Below are positions 1-6,346 of a stretch of 8,397 bases of DNA, one piece after another. Numbering within the stretch: the stretch's first letter is position 1; each line of letters begins with the position of its first letter. The notes beneath the pieces were generated by a model. That model searched no databases and had not been told where the DNA came from. It saw nothing but the letters and a program-made list of their open reading frames with translations. A program made the translations under genes and the position numbers. The stretch comes from Acidimicrobiia bacterium (GTDB lineage Bacteria; Actinomycetota; Acidimicrobiia; Acidimicrobiales; Ilumatobacteraceae): NCBI GenBank assembly GCA_009927565.1, contig RFMT01000401.1, positions 1-8,397 on the forward strand, read 5' to 3'.

Positions 1-586
1 TGGCGACACTGGCGCCGACTGTTTAGGCACCGCAATACGTCAGGGTGCTGCATCAATAACGCAACTCGAGATTATGCCGCAACCGCCAAATTCGCGTGCA
101 GAAAACAACCCATGGCCTCAATGGAGTTTTATTTTTAGAACGTCATCTGCTCATGAAGAAGGCGGCGAGCGAATGTTTGCCGTTTCAACTGAAAAGTTTG
201 TGGGCGATGAAAACGGCAATGTTCGCGCACTGGTAATTGCTGATGTGAAATCTGAAAACGGCAGTTTTGTGCCGATCGAAGGTTCGCAGCGCGAATTGAA
301 AGCCGATTTGGTTTTATTGGCGCTTGGTTTTGTTGGCCCAGAAAAGTCGTCTTGGATTGAGAGCCTTGGCCTCGAGTTCGATGAGCGTGGCAACATCGCG
401 CGTAACGACTCGTATATGTCAAGTGTTAGAGGTGTTTTTGTCGCGGGTGACATGGGTCGCGGTCAGAGCCTGATCGTCTGGGCAATTGCTGAAGGGCGGG
501 CAGCGGCGGCGGGTGTTGACAAATATTTGATGGGGCATACCGATTTGCCGTCACCGATCGTCGCTTCGGCAAAGCCACTGAGTTGA
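1..586 (+). CDS. gltD: Glutamate synthase [NADPH] small subunit, 3' part (5' end outside window)
   Basis: This is the C-terminal 194 residues of the GOGAT beta subunit, which carries electrons from NADPH through FAD and Fe-S centres to the large subunit GltB for making glutamate from glutamine and 2-oxoglutarate. The reading frame is open from base 2 and stops with TGA at 584-586. The visible start, GDTGADCLGTAIRQGA, is the glycine-rich NADPH-binding motif of the family. It is followed by TQLEIMPQPP, the NPWPQW segment and EKFVGDENGNV, all typical of GltD. Near the end, VFVAGDMGRGQSLIVWAIAEG is the second FAD-binding motif, which confirms the GltD/pyridine-nucleotide-disulfide oxidoreductase fold. 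The ATG at 74 is internal to the domain and is not a start. The N-terminal Fe-S and FAD domains, and probably gltB, lie upstream of the window. Identification is firm; only completeness is unknown. Confidence 0.95.
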   Translation, partial: GDTGADCLGTAIRQGAASITQLEIMPQPPNSRAENNPWPQWSFIFRTSSAHEEGGERMFAVSTEKFVGDENGNVRALVIADVKSENGSFVPIEGSQRELKADLVLLALGFVGPEKSSWIESLGLEFDERGNIARNDSYMSSVRGVFVAGDMGRGQSLIVWAIAEGRAAAAGVDKYLMGHTDLPSPIVASAKPLS

Positions 587-632
587 AATGTTTCCGATTC
601 GGGTGTGATCAGATATCGCAATAAAAATCGCT

Positions 633-638
633 TACGAT
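633..638 (+). promoter_or_regulatory. Candidate -10 box of the LysM lipoprotein gene (leaderless type)
   Basis: TACGAT fits the actinobacterial TANNNT -10 pattern and ends 5 bases before the GTG at 644 and 8 before the ATG at 647. Transcription starting about 7 bases downstream would begin at or next to the start codon. No good -35 hexamer is visible, and the bases just before the start hold no Shine-Dalgarno sequence. Confidence 0.4.
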
Positions 639-643
639 AGAGC

Positions 644-1231
644 GTGATGCTAAGTCGCAAATTTCAATTCGCATGCATTGCAATAATCGTCTCGTCGTTT
701 GCAGTCAGTGCGTGCGGTGTTGATGTCTCGGGCACTGCAACTACTGTCGTGCCGATTGGGCCAACCGACTTTGCGACGATACCTCCGGTGCAGACGACTC
801 TTCCGAATACAACAACCACTTTGCCGCCGGGGGCAATTGGTGTCGAACAGGAATACATAGTTCAAGCCGGAGATTCGCCGATCAGAGTCGCCACATTGTT
901 TGGTATCACCGTCACCGAACTTCTGGCGTGGAACGGACTGGTCGCGGCGTCGCAGTTTCCGTATCCGGGTCGTAAATTGAGAATTCCGCCGTCGGCACAA
1001 GTCGTTTCGACGAACGTGCAGCAAACGACAACCGCGAGCCCAGTCGGTAAACCTGGTTGCGGCAACCGTCCCGCAGGCACTTATGAAGTTGCGCAGGGTG
1101 ATTCTTTGTATGTGATCATGAAGAAGTTCTGCGTTTCGATGCCGGCGTTATTGGCAGCCAACCAGTGGTCGAGTATCAACGTATTTTTGTATGCCGGGAT
1201 GAAAATTAATATTCCGCCAGCAGGTTCGTGA
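644..1231 (+). CDS. Exported lipoprotein with two LysM domains
   Basis: A 195-residue secreted protein, probably anchored in the cytoplasmic membrane and facing the cell wall. Residues 1-24 form a lipoprotein signal peptide: basic start (SRK), hydrophobic core, then lipobox V21-S-A-C24, with C24 the predicted lipidated residue. A Thr/Pro-rich linker (about 30-65) leads to two LysM modules, the peptidoglycan/N-acetylglucosamine-binding fold: LysM1 about 71-115 (YIVQAGDS...GRKLRIPP) and LysM2 about 147-192 (YEVAQGDSL...GMKINIPP), separated by a second Thr-rich linker. No catalytic domain is present, so the protein more likely tethers or senses the wall than cuts it. C139 and C163 could form a disulfide. 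GTG 644 and ATG 647 are adjacent possible starts differing by one residue; the -10-like TACGAT just upstream suits either. The gene follows gltD after 57 bp and converges on ddl with an 11 bp gap. The family assignment is solid; the specific role is unknown. Confidence 0.85.
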   Translation: MMLSRKFQFACIAIIVSSFAVSACGVDVSGTATTVVPIGPTDFATIPPVQTTLPNTTTTLPPGAIGVEQEYIVQAGDSPIRVATLFGITVTELLAWNGLVAASQFPYPGRKLRIPPSAQVVSTNVQQTTTASPVGKPGCGNRPAGTYEVAQGDSLYVIMKKFCVSMPALLAANQWSSINVFLYAGMKINIPPAGS

Positions 1232-1242
1232 GCGAAGCGCAG

Positions 1243-2307
1243 TTAGCGCGAAGTTTTGTTGCGACGTTTGGCGTGACGGGCGAGTGCGAGCGAAATTAGT
1301 TCGTCGATTAACTCGGGGTAACTGACACCAGAGGCTTGCCATAGTTTTGGATACATCGAGATCGGCGTAAAACCGGGGATCGTGTTGATTTCATTGCACA
1401 GAAAGCCACGTTTGCCCTCTTCATAAAAGAAATCAACGCGAGCCATGCCGTCGCTTCGAAGTGTTCGGAAGATCTTGATCGCAAGTTGTTGCACTTCAGA
1501 AATCTCTGCAGAAGACAGAGGTGCCGGCACCAGCAACTGGGCGCCATCGCCCACATATTTGTCGTCGTAGTCGTAGAACTCGTGGCTCGGAATAATTTCT
1601 CCCGGTATCGAAGCGCGAGGAAACTCGTTTCCGAGAACAGCGACCTCGATTTCGCGACCGTTAACGGCTTCTTCGACGAGAACCCACTCGTCGTACTCAA
1701 ATGCTTTGGCTAACGCATTCTCGGCCTCGTGTCGAGTTTTGACTTTGCTCACGCCGATTGATGAACCCATGTTGGCTGGTTTAACGAACATCGGTAAGCC
1801 AAGTTCTTTGATGGCACGATCAATTGCCGAATTTGCATCGTCGGTGTCTCTGACAGTAACGAATTTCTGCTGTGCGATGCCGTTCGCCGACATGATTTGT
1901 TTGGCGACTGACTTGTCCATCGCAACTGCGCTGGCCAAAACTCCTGAACCTACATATGCAACATGCGCGAGTTCGAGCAAACCTTGCACGGTGCCATCTT
2001 CGCCCATTGGGCCATGCAACAACGGAATAACGACTAGTGATTCTGATGCTGAGGCCTTTTCGAAAACCAAGTTTGAGCTGGTTTCAGACCCTGATGCACT
2101 GAGTGCTTTGACATTTTGCGATTGCGGTAACTCTGATTGAACCCACCTGCCTTCACGAGTGATGCCGACGGTCGACACTTCATACTTTTGTGGATCAAGC
2201 GCACGCAGAACATGGGCTGCAGTAACACAACTGACGTCGTGTTCGGCAGATTCGCCACCAAATAAAACGACGACGCGTGTTTTTGACTTGCGATTTTCGC
2301 TAATCAT
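1243..2307 (-). CDS. ddl: D-alanine--D-alanine ligase
   Basis: A 354-residue cytoplasmic ATP-grasp enzyme that joins two D-alanines using ATP, giving the dipeptide that MurF adds to the peptidoglycan precursor. Family motifs appear in order: LFGGESAEHDVS (15-26), LHGPMGEDGTVQGLLE (97-112), YVGSGVLASAVAMDK (118-132), the ATP-grasp segment FVKPANMGSSIGVSKV (174-189), VEEAVNGREIEV (211-222), the omega-loop EFYDYDDKY (243-251), MARVDFF (288-294) and the metal-binding NEINTIPGFTPISMYPKLW (305-323). The tyrosine-bearing FYDY omega-loop resembles D-Ala-D-Ala ligases rather than the D-lactate ligases of vancomycin-resistant lineages; this is inferred from the motif. Length is normal for the family. 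ATG at 2307 starts just before the first beta-strand and has a TACCGT box 8 bases upstream. It is divergent from murF, whose product uses the same dipeptide. Confidence 0.95.
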   Translation of the reverse strand: MISENRKSKTRVVVLFGGESAEHDVSCVTAAHVLRALDPQKYEVSTVGITREGRWVQSELPQSQNVKALSASGSETSSNLVFEKASASESLVVIPLLHGPMGEDGTVQGLLELAHVAYVGSGVLASAVAMDKSVAKQIMSANGIAQQKFVTVRDTDDANSAIDRAIKELGLPMFVKPANMGSSIGVSKVKTRHEAENALAKAFEYDEWVLVEEAVNGREIEVAVLGNEFPRASIPGEIIPSHEFYDYDDKYVGDGAQLLVPAPLSSAEISEVQQLAIKIFRTLRSDGMARVDFFYEEGKRGFLCNEINTIPGFTPISMYPKLWQASGVSYPELIDELISLALARHAKRRNKTSR

Positions 2308-2315
2308 TCGTCTTT

Positions 2316-2321
2316 ACGGTA
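2316..2321 (-). promoter_or_regulatory. Candidate -10 box of ddl (leaderless type)
   Basis: Read on the minus strand this is TACCGT, matching TANNNT, 8 bases before the ddl ATG. A transcript starting 7-8 bases downstream would begin at the start codon. There is no purine-rich Shine-Dalgarno apart from a weak AAAGACGA stretch. The -35 region is unclear. Confidence 0.4.
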
Positions 2322-2353
2322 CTCGCATCACAGCGCTAAACAGTCGCATCGCA
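2321..2353. repeat. Imperfect direct repeat (TCGCATC core) with 21 bp period between ddl and murF
   Basis: Two 12-base units, ACTCGCATCACA at 2321-2332 and AGTCGCATCGCA at 2342-2353, match at 10 of 12 positions with starts exactly 21 bp apart, about two helical turns. The first overlaps the upstream edge of the ddl -10 candidate; the second lies where a murF -35 would be. This could be a binding site for a regulator acting on both genes, or chance in a short region. Confidence 0.35.
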
Positions 2354-2363
2354 AGATCGCAGT

Positions 2364-2369
2364 TAGGAT
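2364..2369 (+). promoter_or_regulatory. Candidate -10 box of murF
   Basis: TAGGAT matches TANNNT and ends 9 bases before the murF ATG at 2379, so transcription could begin at or within a few bases of the start codon. The same bases contain AGGA, 10 bases before ATG, which could be a weak, rather distant Shine-Dalgarno. The two readings cannot be separated from the sequence. Confidence 0.35.
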
Positions 2370-2378
2370 AAAAGCCGT

Positions 2379-3683
2379 ATGCGCTTCATGGCAGCAGATG
2401 TTGCACGCGCGGTTGTCGGAGAATTAGTCGGCTCAAACGCCCACTTGTCCGGAGTCTCGTTTGATTCACGAACAATTTTGCCTGGTCAACTTTTCGTGCC
2501 GATTGTCGATCAACGCGATGGTCACGATTTTATTGCCGATGCGCTCAGACGTGGTGCTGGTGCATATTTAACTTCTCGCGAACCACAGGGTCGCACAGCG
2601 ATTCGGGTCACCGAAACAGTTGCTGCGTTGCTGGCGCTTGGCGCGTGGGGAAGAGCAAGGCTTGATCATAATTTGGGACTGCGAGTTATAGGTATCACTG
2701 GCTCTGTTGGTAAAACTTCAACAAAAGACTTGATTGCGAGTGCATTAAATGTTGCCTTTAAAACGCATGCCAATGAGCGTTCGTTCAACAACGATTTTGG
2801 TTTGCCGACGACGATCTTGAATGCCCCCGATGAGACGCAAGCACTTGTGCTCGAAATGGGAATGCGTGGGTTCGGCGAGATTTCCAAGTTGTGCGCGGTT
2901 GCTCATCCGCAAATTGGCGTCGTTACGGCGGTCGCTAAGGCGCACACCCAGAGAGTTGGGTCGATTGACGGCGTCGCTAAAGCGAAACGCGAGTTGATTG
3001 ACGCATTGCCGAAAGCCGGCATTGCAATTTTGAATCGCGACGATGAACGGGTCTGGGAAATGCGCAAATCAACCGATGCAACTGTGTTCAGTTTCGGCAC
3101 CTCTGAGAATGCAGATGTTCGAATGACGAAATGCACTATTGACGATCGAGGTTGCGCGAAAGCCAGCGTTGCTTCGCCATGGGGGCAAGTCGAGTTGAAG
3201 ATGCAAGTTGCGGGACGTCACATGGCGCACAATGCTTTGGCGGCATTGTGTGTGGCTGGTGCACTCGGCATTGATTTGGGCTCGGCGGCGGCGGCGGTTT
3301 CTGCGTCGAAGATTTCTGAGTCGAGAATGCAGATGAGAAGTTTGCAGTCGGGTGCGACCGTGATTGATGATTCTTATAACGCGAACCCTGCCTCAATGCG
3401 TGCGGCGCTTGAGACGCTCGCGAGTTTTAGCGCCAAAAGAAAAGTTGCTTTTTGTGGGTTGATGGCCGAGTTGGCTGATTCTGCGAGCGAGCATTGCTCA
3501 ATTCGAGAATACGCAACTGAATTGGGCATCGAGTTGGTCGCAGTGAACACAGATCTCTACGGCGTTGATGCGGTGAGTTTTGACCAAGCGAGAGATCAAC
3601 TAAAAAAACTGAGTCGTGATGATGCTGCGCTCGTTAAGGGTTCGAAAGTGACGGGTCTCGTTCGCCTTTGCGAAGGTCTATAA
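2379..3683 (+). CDS. murF: UDP-N-acetylmuramoyl-tripeptide--D-alanyl-D-alanine ligase
   Basis: A 434-residue cytoplasmic Mur ligase that uses ATP to attach D-Ala-D-Ala to UDP-MurNAc-tripeptide, the last cytoplasmic peptide step before the lipid stages of wall synthesis. The N-terminal substrate domain carries VSFDSRTILPGQLFV (26-40), which binds the UDP moiety in the family. The central domain has the ATP-binding loop GITGSVGKTSTKD (105-117), NNDFGLPTTIL (137-147) and EMGMRGFGEI (159-168). The C-terminal domain follows GRHMAHNALAAL (279-290), with VIDDSYNANPASMRAAL (328-344) and GLMAEL (360-365), and closes with LVKGSKV (418-424), close to the usual KGSR. The MurF type, rather than MurE or MurC, is indicated by the DDSYNANP and MGMRG segments. 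ATG 2379 is preferred; M4 at 2388 is possible. No other mur/fts cluster gene is adjacent, so murF is separated here from murE and mraY. Its stop overlaps the convergent exporter gene. Confidence 0.95.
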   Translation: MRFMAADVARAVVGELVGSNAHLSGVSFDSRTILPGQLFVPIVDQRDGHDFIADALRRGAGAYLTSREPQGRTAIRVTETVAALLALGAWGRARLDHNLGLRVIGITGSVGKTSTKDLIASALNVAFKTHANERSFNNDFGLPTTILNAPDETQALVLEMGMRGFGEISKLCAVAHPQIGVVTAVAKAHTQRVGSIDGVAKAKRELIDALPKAGIAILNRDDERVWEMRKSTDATVFSFGTSENADVRMTKCTIDDRGCAKASVASPWGQVELKMQVAGRHMAHNALAALCVAGALGIDLGSAAAAVSASKISESRMQMRSLQSGATVIDDSYNANPASMRAALETLASFSAKRKVAFCGLMAELADSASEHCSIREYATELGIELVAVNTDLYGVDAVSFDQARDQLKKLSRDDAALVKGSKVTGLVRLCEGL

Positions 3684-4958
3684 AACTGTTTCTACTTCAC
3701 TTCGGTTGCGTTCAATTCGTTCGATGTCGCACCACCACCACAACACTGCAGCCCAAAGCGAACCCATAATCAACAGCCACTGTGCACCATAACGGTCGAT
3801 AAGTGGGCCAAAAATTAGATTGCCAATTGGCACTGTGCCGCCGAATGCCATGAACCAAAGTGCCATGACACGTGCTCGAATTTCGGGTGATAAACCCGAA
3901 GCAAGGACTGTCTGCATTGAAGTGGTGGTAAAAAAGTAAGCAGCACCGAGGAAGAAAACAGAAAAGAACGCAAGACCGATACTTGGAGCAAATGCAAACG
4001 CCATCATGCTGACGCTAAAACTTGCGAAGCCGACACGGATCAGTCTGCGATTGTCGACGTCCACAAAAAGCGTCGAGACACTTAGACCGCCGAGGCAAGC
4101 ACCAAGTCCCCAAGTTGCATAAAGCCAGTTATATGTCGAACTTTGAGACTTAATGCCGAAGTTCAGTTGTGCCACTGCAGGAAACAGGCCGACATATGGC
4201 AAAGATAGAAGCGAAAAAGAAGCGAGAGTCAAGACCAGTCGCGAGACGACGATGCGTTCGCGGGCGATTTTGAACGCGAACGTGAATCTTCGCCAGCCGG
4301 CAGTCGTGTCACGAGCAAATTCTGGAATCTTCACACTAATTAACGCAAAAATAACGAACAGATAAGTGGCGGCATTGATTGAAAAAAACTGTGCCGAAGA
4401 GACGTTCCATTGTGCGAGTACGGCGACGATGATCGGGCCGATCACTCGTGCGCCGTTGATCACAGTTGAATTAAGCGAGATAGCACCAGGAAGATCTTTT
4501 GGAGGAACGAGAGTAGTGAGCATTGAAGACCAGCCGGGTATTTGCAACGCATTGCCAATGCCGACACCGAGTTGAGCCGCAAAGATCAGCCAAATGGCGA
4601 CGTCGTTGGCGGCAAAGTATGCGAGCAAAAGTGAGCACAAAAGTTGGAGGATTTGCATTGATACAAGAAATTTCTTCCGATTGACTCGATCGGCAATGAC
4701 GCCACCAGGAATTGACAACAACAGAATTGGCCCGAGTTGAGCAAAGATCACAACCGCGACGAATGAGGCGCGGCCAGTTCGACCATATATATAGACAGGT
4801 AGAACGACGTTTTGAATCCAGGTGCCAATGTTTGAGGCGAACGAGCCAAACCAAATTCTCCGAAAAGAGCGCGACTGAAATGCGGCGCGAGCACTGCCTG
4901 ATTTGACTCGGCGGTTTCGTCTGCTGACCGGAGTTGAAGAGTCAGTCGTGTCAGTCAT
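3678..4958 (-). CDS. Major facilitator superfamily exporter, EntS/MFS_3-like
   Basis: A 426-residue integral membrane transporter with about 12 hydrophobic segments after a basic N-terminus (residues 1-34, rich in Arg). The signature MFS loop-2/3 motif is GGVIADRVNRKK (85-96). Segments RAAFQSRSFRRIWFG (24-38), WIQNVVLPVYIY (47-58), LPGAISLNSTVINGARVIGP (156-175) and LSPEIRARVMALWFM (356-370) resemble the MFS_3 group, which includes the enterobactin exporter EntS and many uncharacterised drug- or siderophore-like exporters. A polar loop at about 211-240 divides the two six-helix halves. Export by proton exchange is inferred from the family; the substrate cannot be predicted and no siderophore synthesis gene is near. 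ATG 4958 is the only good start. It shares a 37 bp upstream region with the small zinc-ribbon gene, and its TAG stop (3678-3680) abuts the murF stop, so the two genes overlap tail to tail by 6 bases. Confidence 0.85.
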   Translation of the reverse strand: MTDTTDSSTPVSRRNRRVKSGSARAAFQSRSFRRIWFGSFASNIGTWIQNVVLPVYIYGRTGRASFVAVVIFAQLGPILLLSIPGGVIADRVNRKKFLVSMQILQLLCSLLLAYFAANDVAIWLIFAAQLGVGIGNALQIPGWSSMLTTLVPPKDLPGAISLNSTVINGARVIGPIIVAVLAQWNVSSAQFFSINAATYLFVIFALISVKIPEFARDTTAGWRRFTFAFKIARERIVVSRLVLTLASFSLLSLPYVGLFPAVAQLNFGIKSQSSTYNWLYATWGLGACLGGLSVSTLFVDVDNRRLIRVGFASFSVSMMAFAFAPSIGLAFFSVFFLGAAYFFTTTSMQTVLASGLSPEIRARVMALWFMAFGGTVPIGNLIFGPLIDRYGAQWLLIMGSLWAAVLWWWCDIERIERNRSEVETVL

Positions 4959-4973
4959 GCGCGAGTCGCTCTC

Positions 4974-4979
4974 ACGCTA
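4974..4979 (-). promoter_or_regulatory. Candidate -10 box of the MFS exporter gene
   Basis: On the minus strand this reads TAGCGT, 15 bases before the ATG at 4958, so a leader of roughly 8 bases is predicted. No strong Shine-Dalgarno follows. It lies back to back with the -10 candidate of the zinc-ribbon gene, only 4 bases away, so the two promoters probably compete for polymerase. Confidence 0.3.
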
Positions 4980-4980
4980 G

Positions 4981-4989
4981 TGCAATAAT
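4981..4989 (+). promoter_or_regulatory. Candidate extended -10 box of the zinc-ribbon gene (leaderless type)
   Basis: TGCAATAAT is an extended -10 form (TGN followed by AATAAT) ending 6 bases before the GTG at 4996. A transcript starting 7 bases downstream would begin exactly at that codon. There is no Shine-Dalgarno in the intervening TGAATC, which supports leaderless translation from GTG. Confidence 0.45.
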
Positions 4990-4995
4990 TGAATC

Positions 4996-5187
4996 GTGGA
5001 CAATTCAAAAACTAATAGCAGAATAAGTTTTGCGCAGGTGCAAGAGGCACAAAAAGTAGTAGCCGACTCGTGTCGCACACGTCACGCAGTATTTTCAGAA
5101 TGTCCACATTGCGGTTCGGCTTTGCATGCTGAGCATGCTCACTTTAAGTGTTCTGGTTGTGGATGGCGCGATAGTTGTTGCGACTAG
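4996..5187 (+). CDS. Small cysteine-rich zinc-ribbon protein of unknown function
   Basis: A 63-residue protein starting at GTG and ending at TAG. Residues 1-25 are polar and probably helical (SFAQVQEAQKVVADS). The rest is a compact metal-binding module: C36-P-H-C39 and C52-S-G-C55 form a classic pair of CxxC knuckles 12 residues apart, as in zinc ribbons. Further cysteines at C26, C61 and C62 (WRDSCCD end) and histidines at 30, 38, 44, 47 and 49 add potential ligands, so seven of 63 residues are Cys. I recognise no named family. The CxxC pairs argue that it is a real gene despite its size, as do its position filling the gap between two other genes (starting 37 bp from the exporter start and ending 2 bp before the ald stop) and a fitting extended -10 box. 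It could act in nucleic-acid binding, metal handling or as a partner of a larger protein; none is shown. Confidence 0.75.
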   Translation: MDNSKTNSRISFAQVQEAQKVVADSCRTRHAVFSECPHCGSALHAEHAHFKCSGCGWRDSCCD

Positions 5188-5189
5188 TT

Positions 5190-6317
5190 CTACAGAACCT
5201 TTAAGCAATCAACAGCAGTTTTGCTGAGCGCAGATGCTGCTGCGAGATTAGTGATTTCGCCGTTGACCGTATTGACGCCGAGTTTGAGACGTTCGTCTTG
5301 TTGTGCGGCATTTTTTGTGCCGAGTTTGGCGACCTCAATCAGATAGGGCAATGTCGCGTTGGTCAGTGCGTAAGTGCTGGTGTGAGGTACGGCGCCCGGC
5401 ATATTGCCCACGGCATAGTGCAGCACGCCATGCTTTTCGTAAACGGGTTCTTTGTGCGTTGTTTCGTGGATTGTTTCGATGCAGCCGCCTTGGTCGACAG
5501 CGACATCGACGATCACCGAGCCCCGTTTCATTGACTTGACCATGTCTTCTGTAACAACAATTGGTGCGCGTGCGCCTGCGACAAGTACAGCGCCGATTAC
5601 TAGATCAGCTTGTGCGATGTAGCGCTCGATTGCACCTCGGTTCGAGGCGATAGTTGTAATTCGCGATCGAATGAGTTGATCAATGAAACGCAAGCGATCG
5701 AGATTTTTGTCGAGTAAAGCAACTTCGGCTTCCATTCCGCCGGCGATCCACGCTGAGTTCCAACCAACATTTCCTGCACCAATAACCAGAACCTTTGCCG
5801 GATGCACACCGGGAGCGCCACCCATTAAAACCCCTCGGCCACCGTTCGGGCTTTGCAAATAGAACGCACCAACCTGGGTGGCGATGCGTCCGGCGATTTC
5901 GCTCATTGGCGCAAGCAATGGAAGCGAACCATCTGCCTCTTGAACAGTTTCGTAAGCGATCGACGTCGTCTTGTTTTTAAGCAGTGCTTCGGCGACTTTC
6001 GGGTACGCCGCGAGATGGAGATATGTGAAGAGGGTTAGATCGGATCGAAGGTAATCGAATTCTTTTGCGGTGGGTTCTTTGACTTTGACGACCATTTGTT
6101 GCGACCACGCATCGGCAGCCGTCGGAACGATGGTCGCGCCAGCCGCCTCGTACTGATGGTCATCGATTGAAGCGCCAAGACCAGCCGAGGTTTCGACGAA
6201 CACTTCGACCCCTAATCGCTCGAGTTCGCGGACGCCATCGGGAGTAAGGGCGACTCGTCCCTCTGAAGTTTTGGTCTCTTTGGGTACACCCAGTGTTTTG
6301 ATTGCTGGGGTCGTCAT
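5190..6317 (-). CDS. ald: Alanine dehydrogenase
   Basis: A 375-residue cytoplasmic enzyme that interconverts L-alanine with pyruvate and ammonia using NAD(H). It is collinear with the well-studied mycobacterial Ald. GVPKETKTSEGRVALTPDGV (10-29) contains R21 for substrate binding; VKVKEP (77-82) contains the catalytic lysine K80; FTYLHLAAY (97-105) contains catalytic H101; SIAYETVQ, LPLLAPMSEIAGR and GGRGVLMGGAPGV follow. The NAD-binding Rossmann motif is VLVIGAGNVG (176-185), with D203 ending the next strand, consistent with NAD rather than NADP. VDVAVDQGGC (270-279) carries D275, and NMPGAVPHTSTYALTNATLPY is near the C-terminus. Residue roles are assigned by family similarity. The start chosen is ATG 6317. 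An in-frame ATG at 6344 would add nine residues (MHISTRFEH) with no family counterpart, and its extension spans the TAGATT -10 candidate. The gene converges on the zinc-ribbon gene (2 bp apart) and diverges from potA. Confidence 0.95.
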   Translation of the reverse strand: MTTPAIKTLGVPKETKTSEGRVALTPDGVRELERLGVEVFVETSAGLGASIDDHQYEAAGATIVPTAADAWSQQMVVKVKEPTAKEFDYLRSDLTLFTYLHLAAYPKVAEALLKNKTTSIAYETVQEADGSLPLLAPMSEIAGRIATQVGAFYLQSPNGGRGVLMGGAPGVHPAKVLVIGAGNVGWNSAWIAGGMEAEVALLDKNLDRLRFIDQLIRSRITTIASNRGAIERYIAQADLVIGAVLVAGARAPIVVTEDMVKSMKRGSVIVDVAVDQGGCIETIHETTHKEPVYEKHGVLHYAVGNMPGAVPHTSTYALTNATLPYLIEVAKLGTKNAAQQDERLKLGVNTVNGEITNLAAASALSKTAVDCLKVL

Positions 6318-6324
6318 GTGCTCA

Positions 6325-6330
6325 AATCTA
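6325..6330 (-). promoter_or_regulatory. Candidate -10 box of ald (leaderless type)
   Basis: On the minus strand this reads TAGATT, matching TANNNT, with exactly 7 bases to the ATG at 6317. The predicted transcript begins at the start codon. This supports 6317 over the upstream ATG at 6344. A TTGAAA hexamer at 6352-6357 on the same strand lies 21 bases further up, too far for a standard -35. Confidence 0.45.
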
Positions 6331-6346
6331 GTAGAAATATGCAATG

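Noticed and set aside
1237..1249. GCGC-AGTTA-GCGC hairpin between the LysM gene and ddl as a terminator
   Set aside because: A 4-bp stem is too weak; the TTTT tract begins several bases later and lies within ddl.
1706..2140. 144-codon open frame on the plus strand inside ddl
   Set aside because: It lies wholly antisense to a well-conserved Ddl coding region, has no recognisable domain and is explained by the codon bias of ddl.
3285..3299. GCG-rich trinucleotide run in murF
   Set aside because: It encodes a short alanine stretch in a helix of the C-terminal half; it is too short to be a meaningful repeat.
3661..3674. Hairpin TTCGC-CTTT-GCGAA at the end of murF as a terminator
   Set aside because: The stem is only 5 bp, lies within the coding sequence and is followed by no run of T.
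6318..6344. Upstream ATG of ald giving nine extra residues
   Set aside because: The extra residues have no counterpart in the Ald family, which starts close to the VPKET motif, and the extension would cover the likely -10 box.
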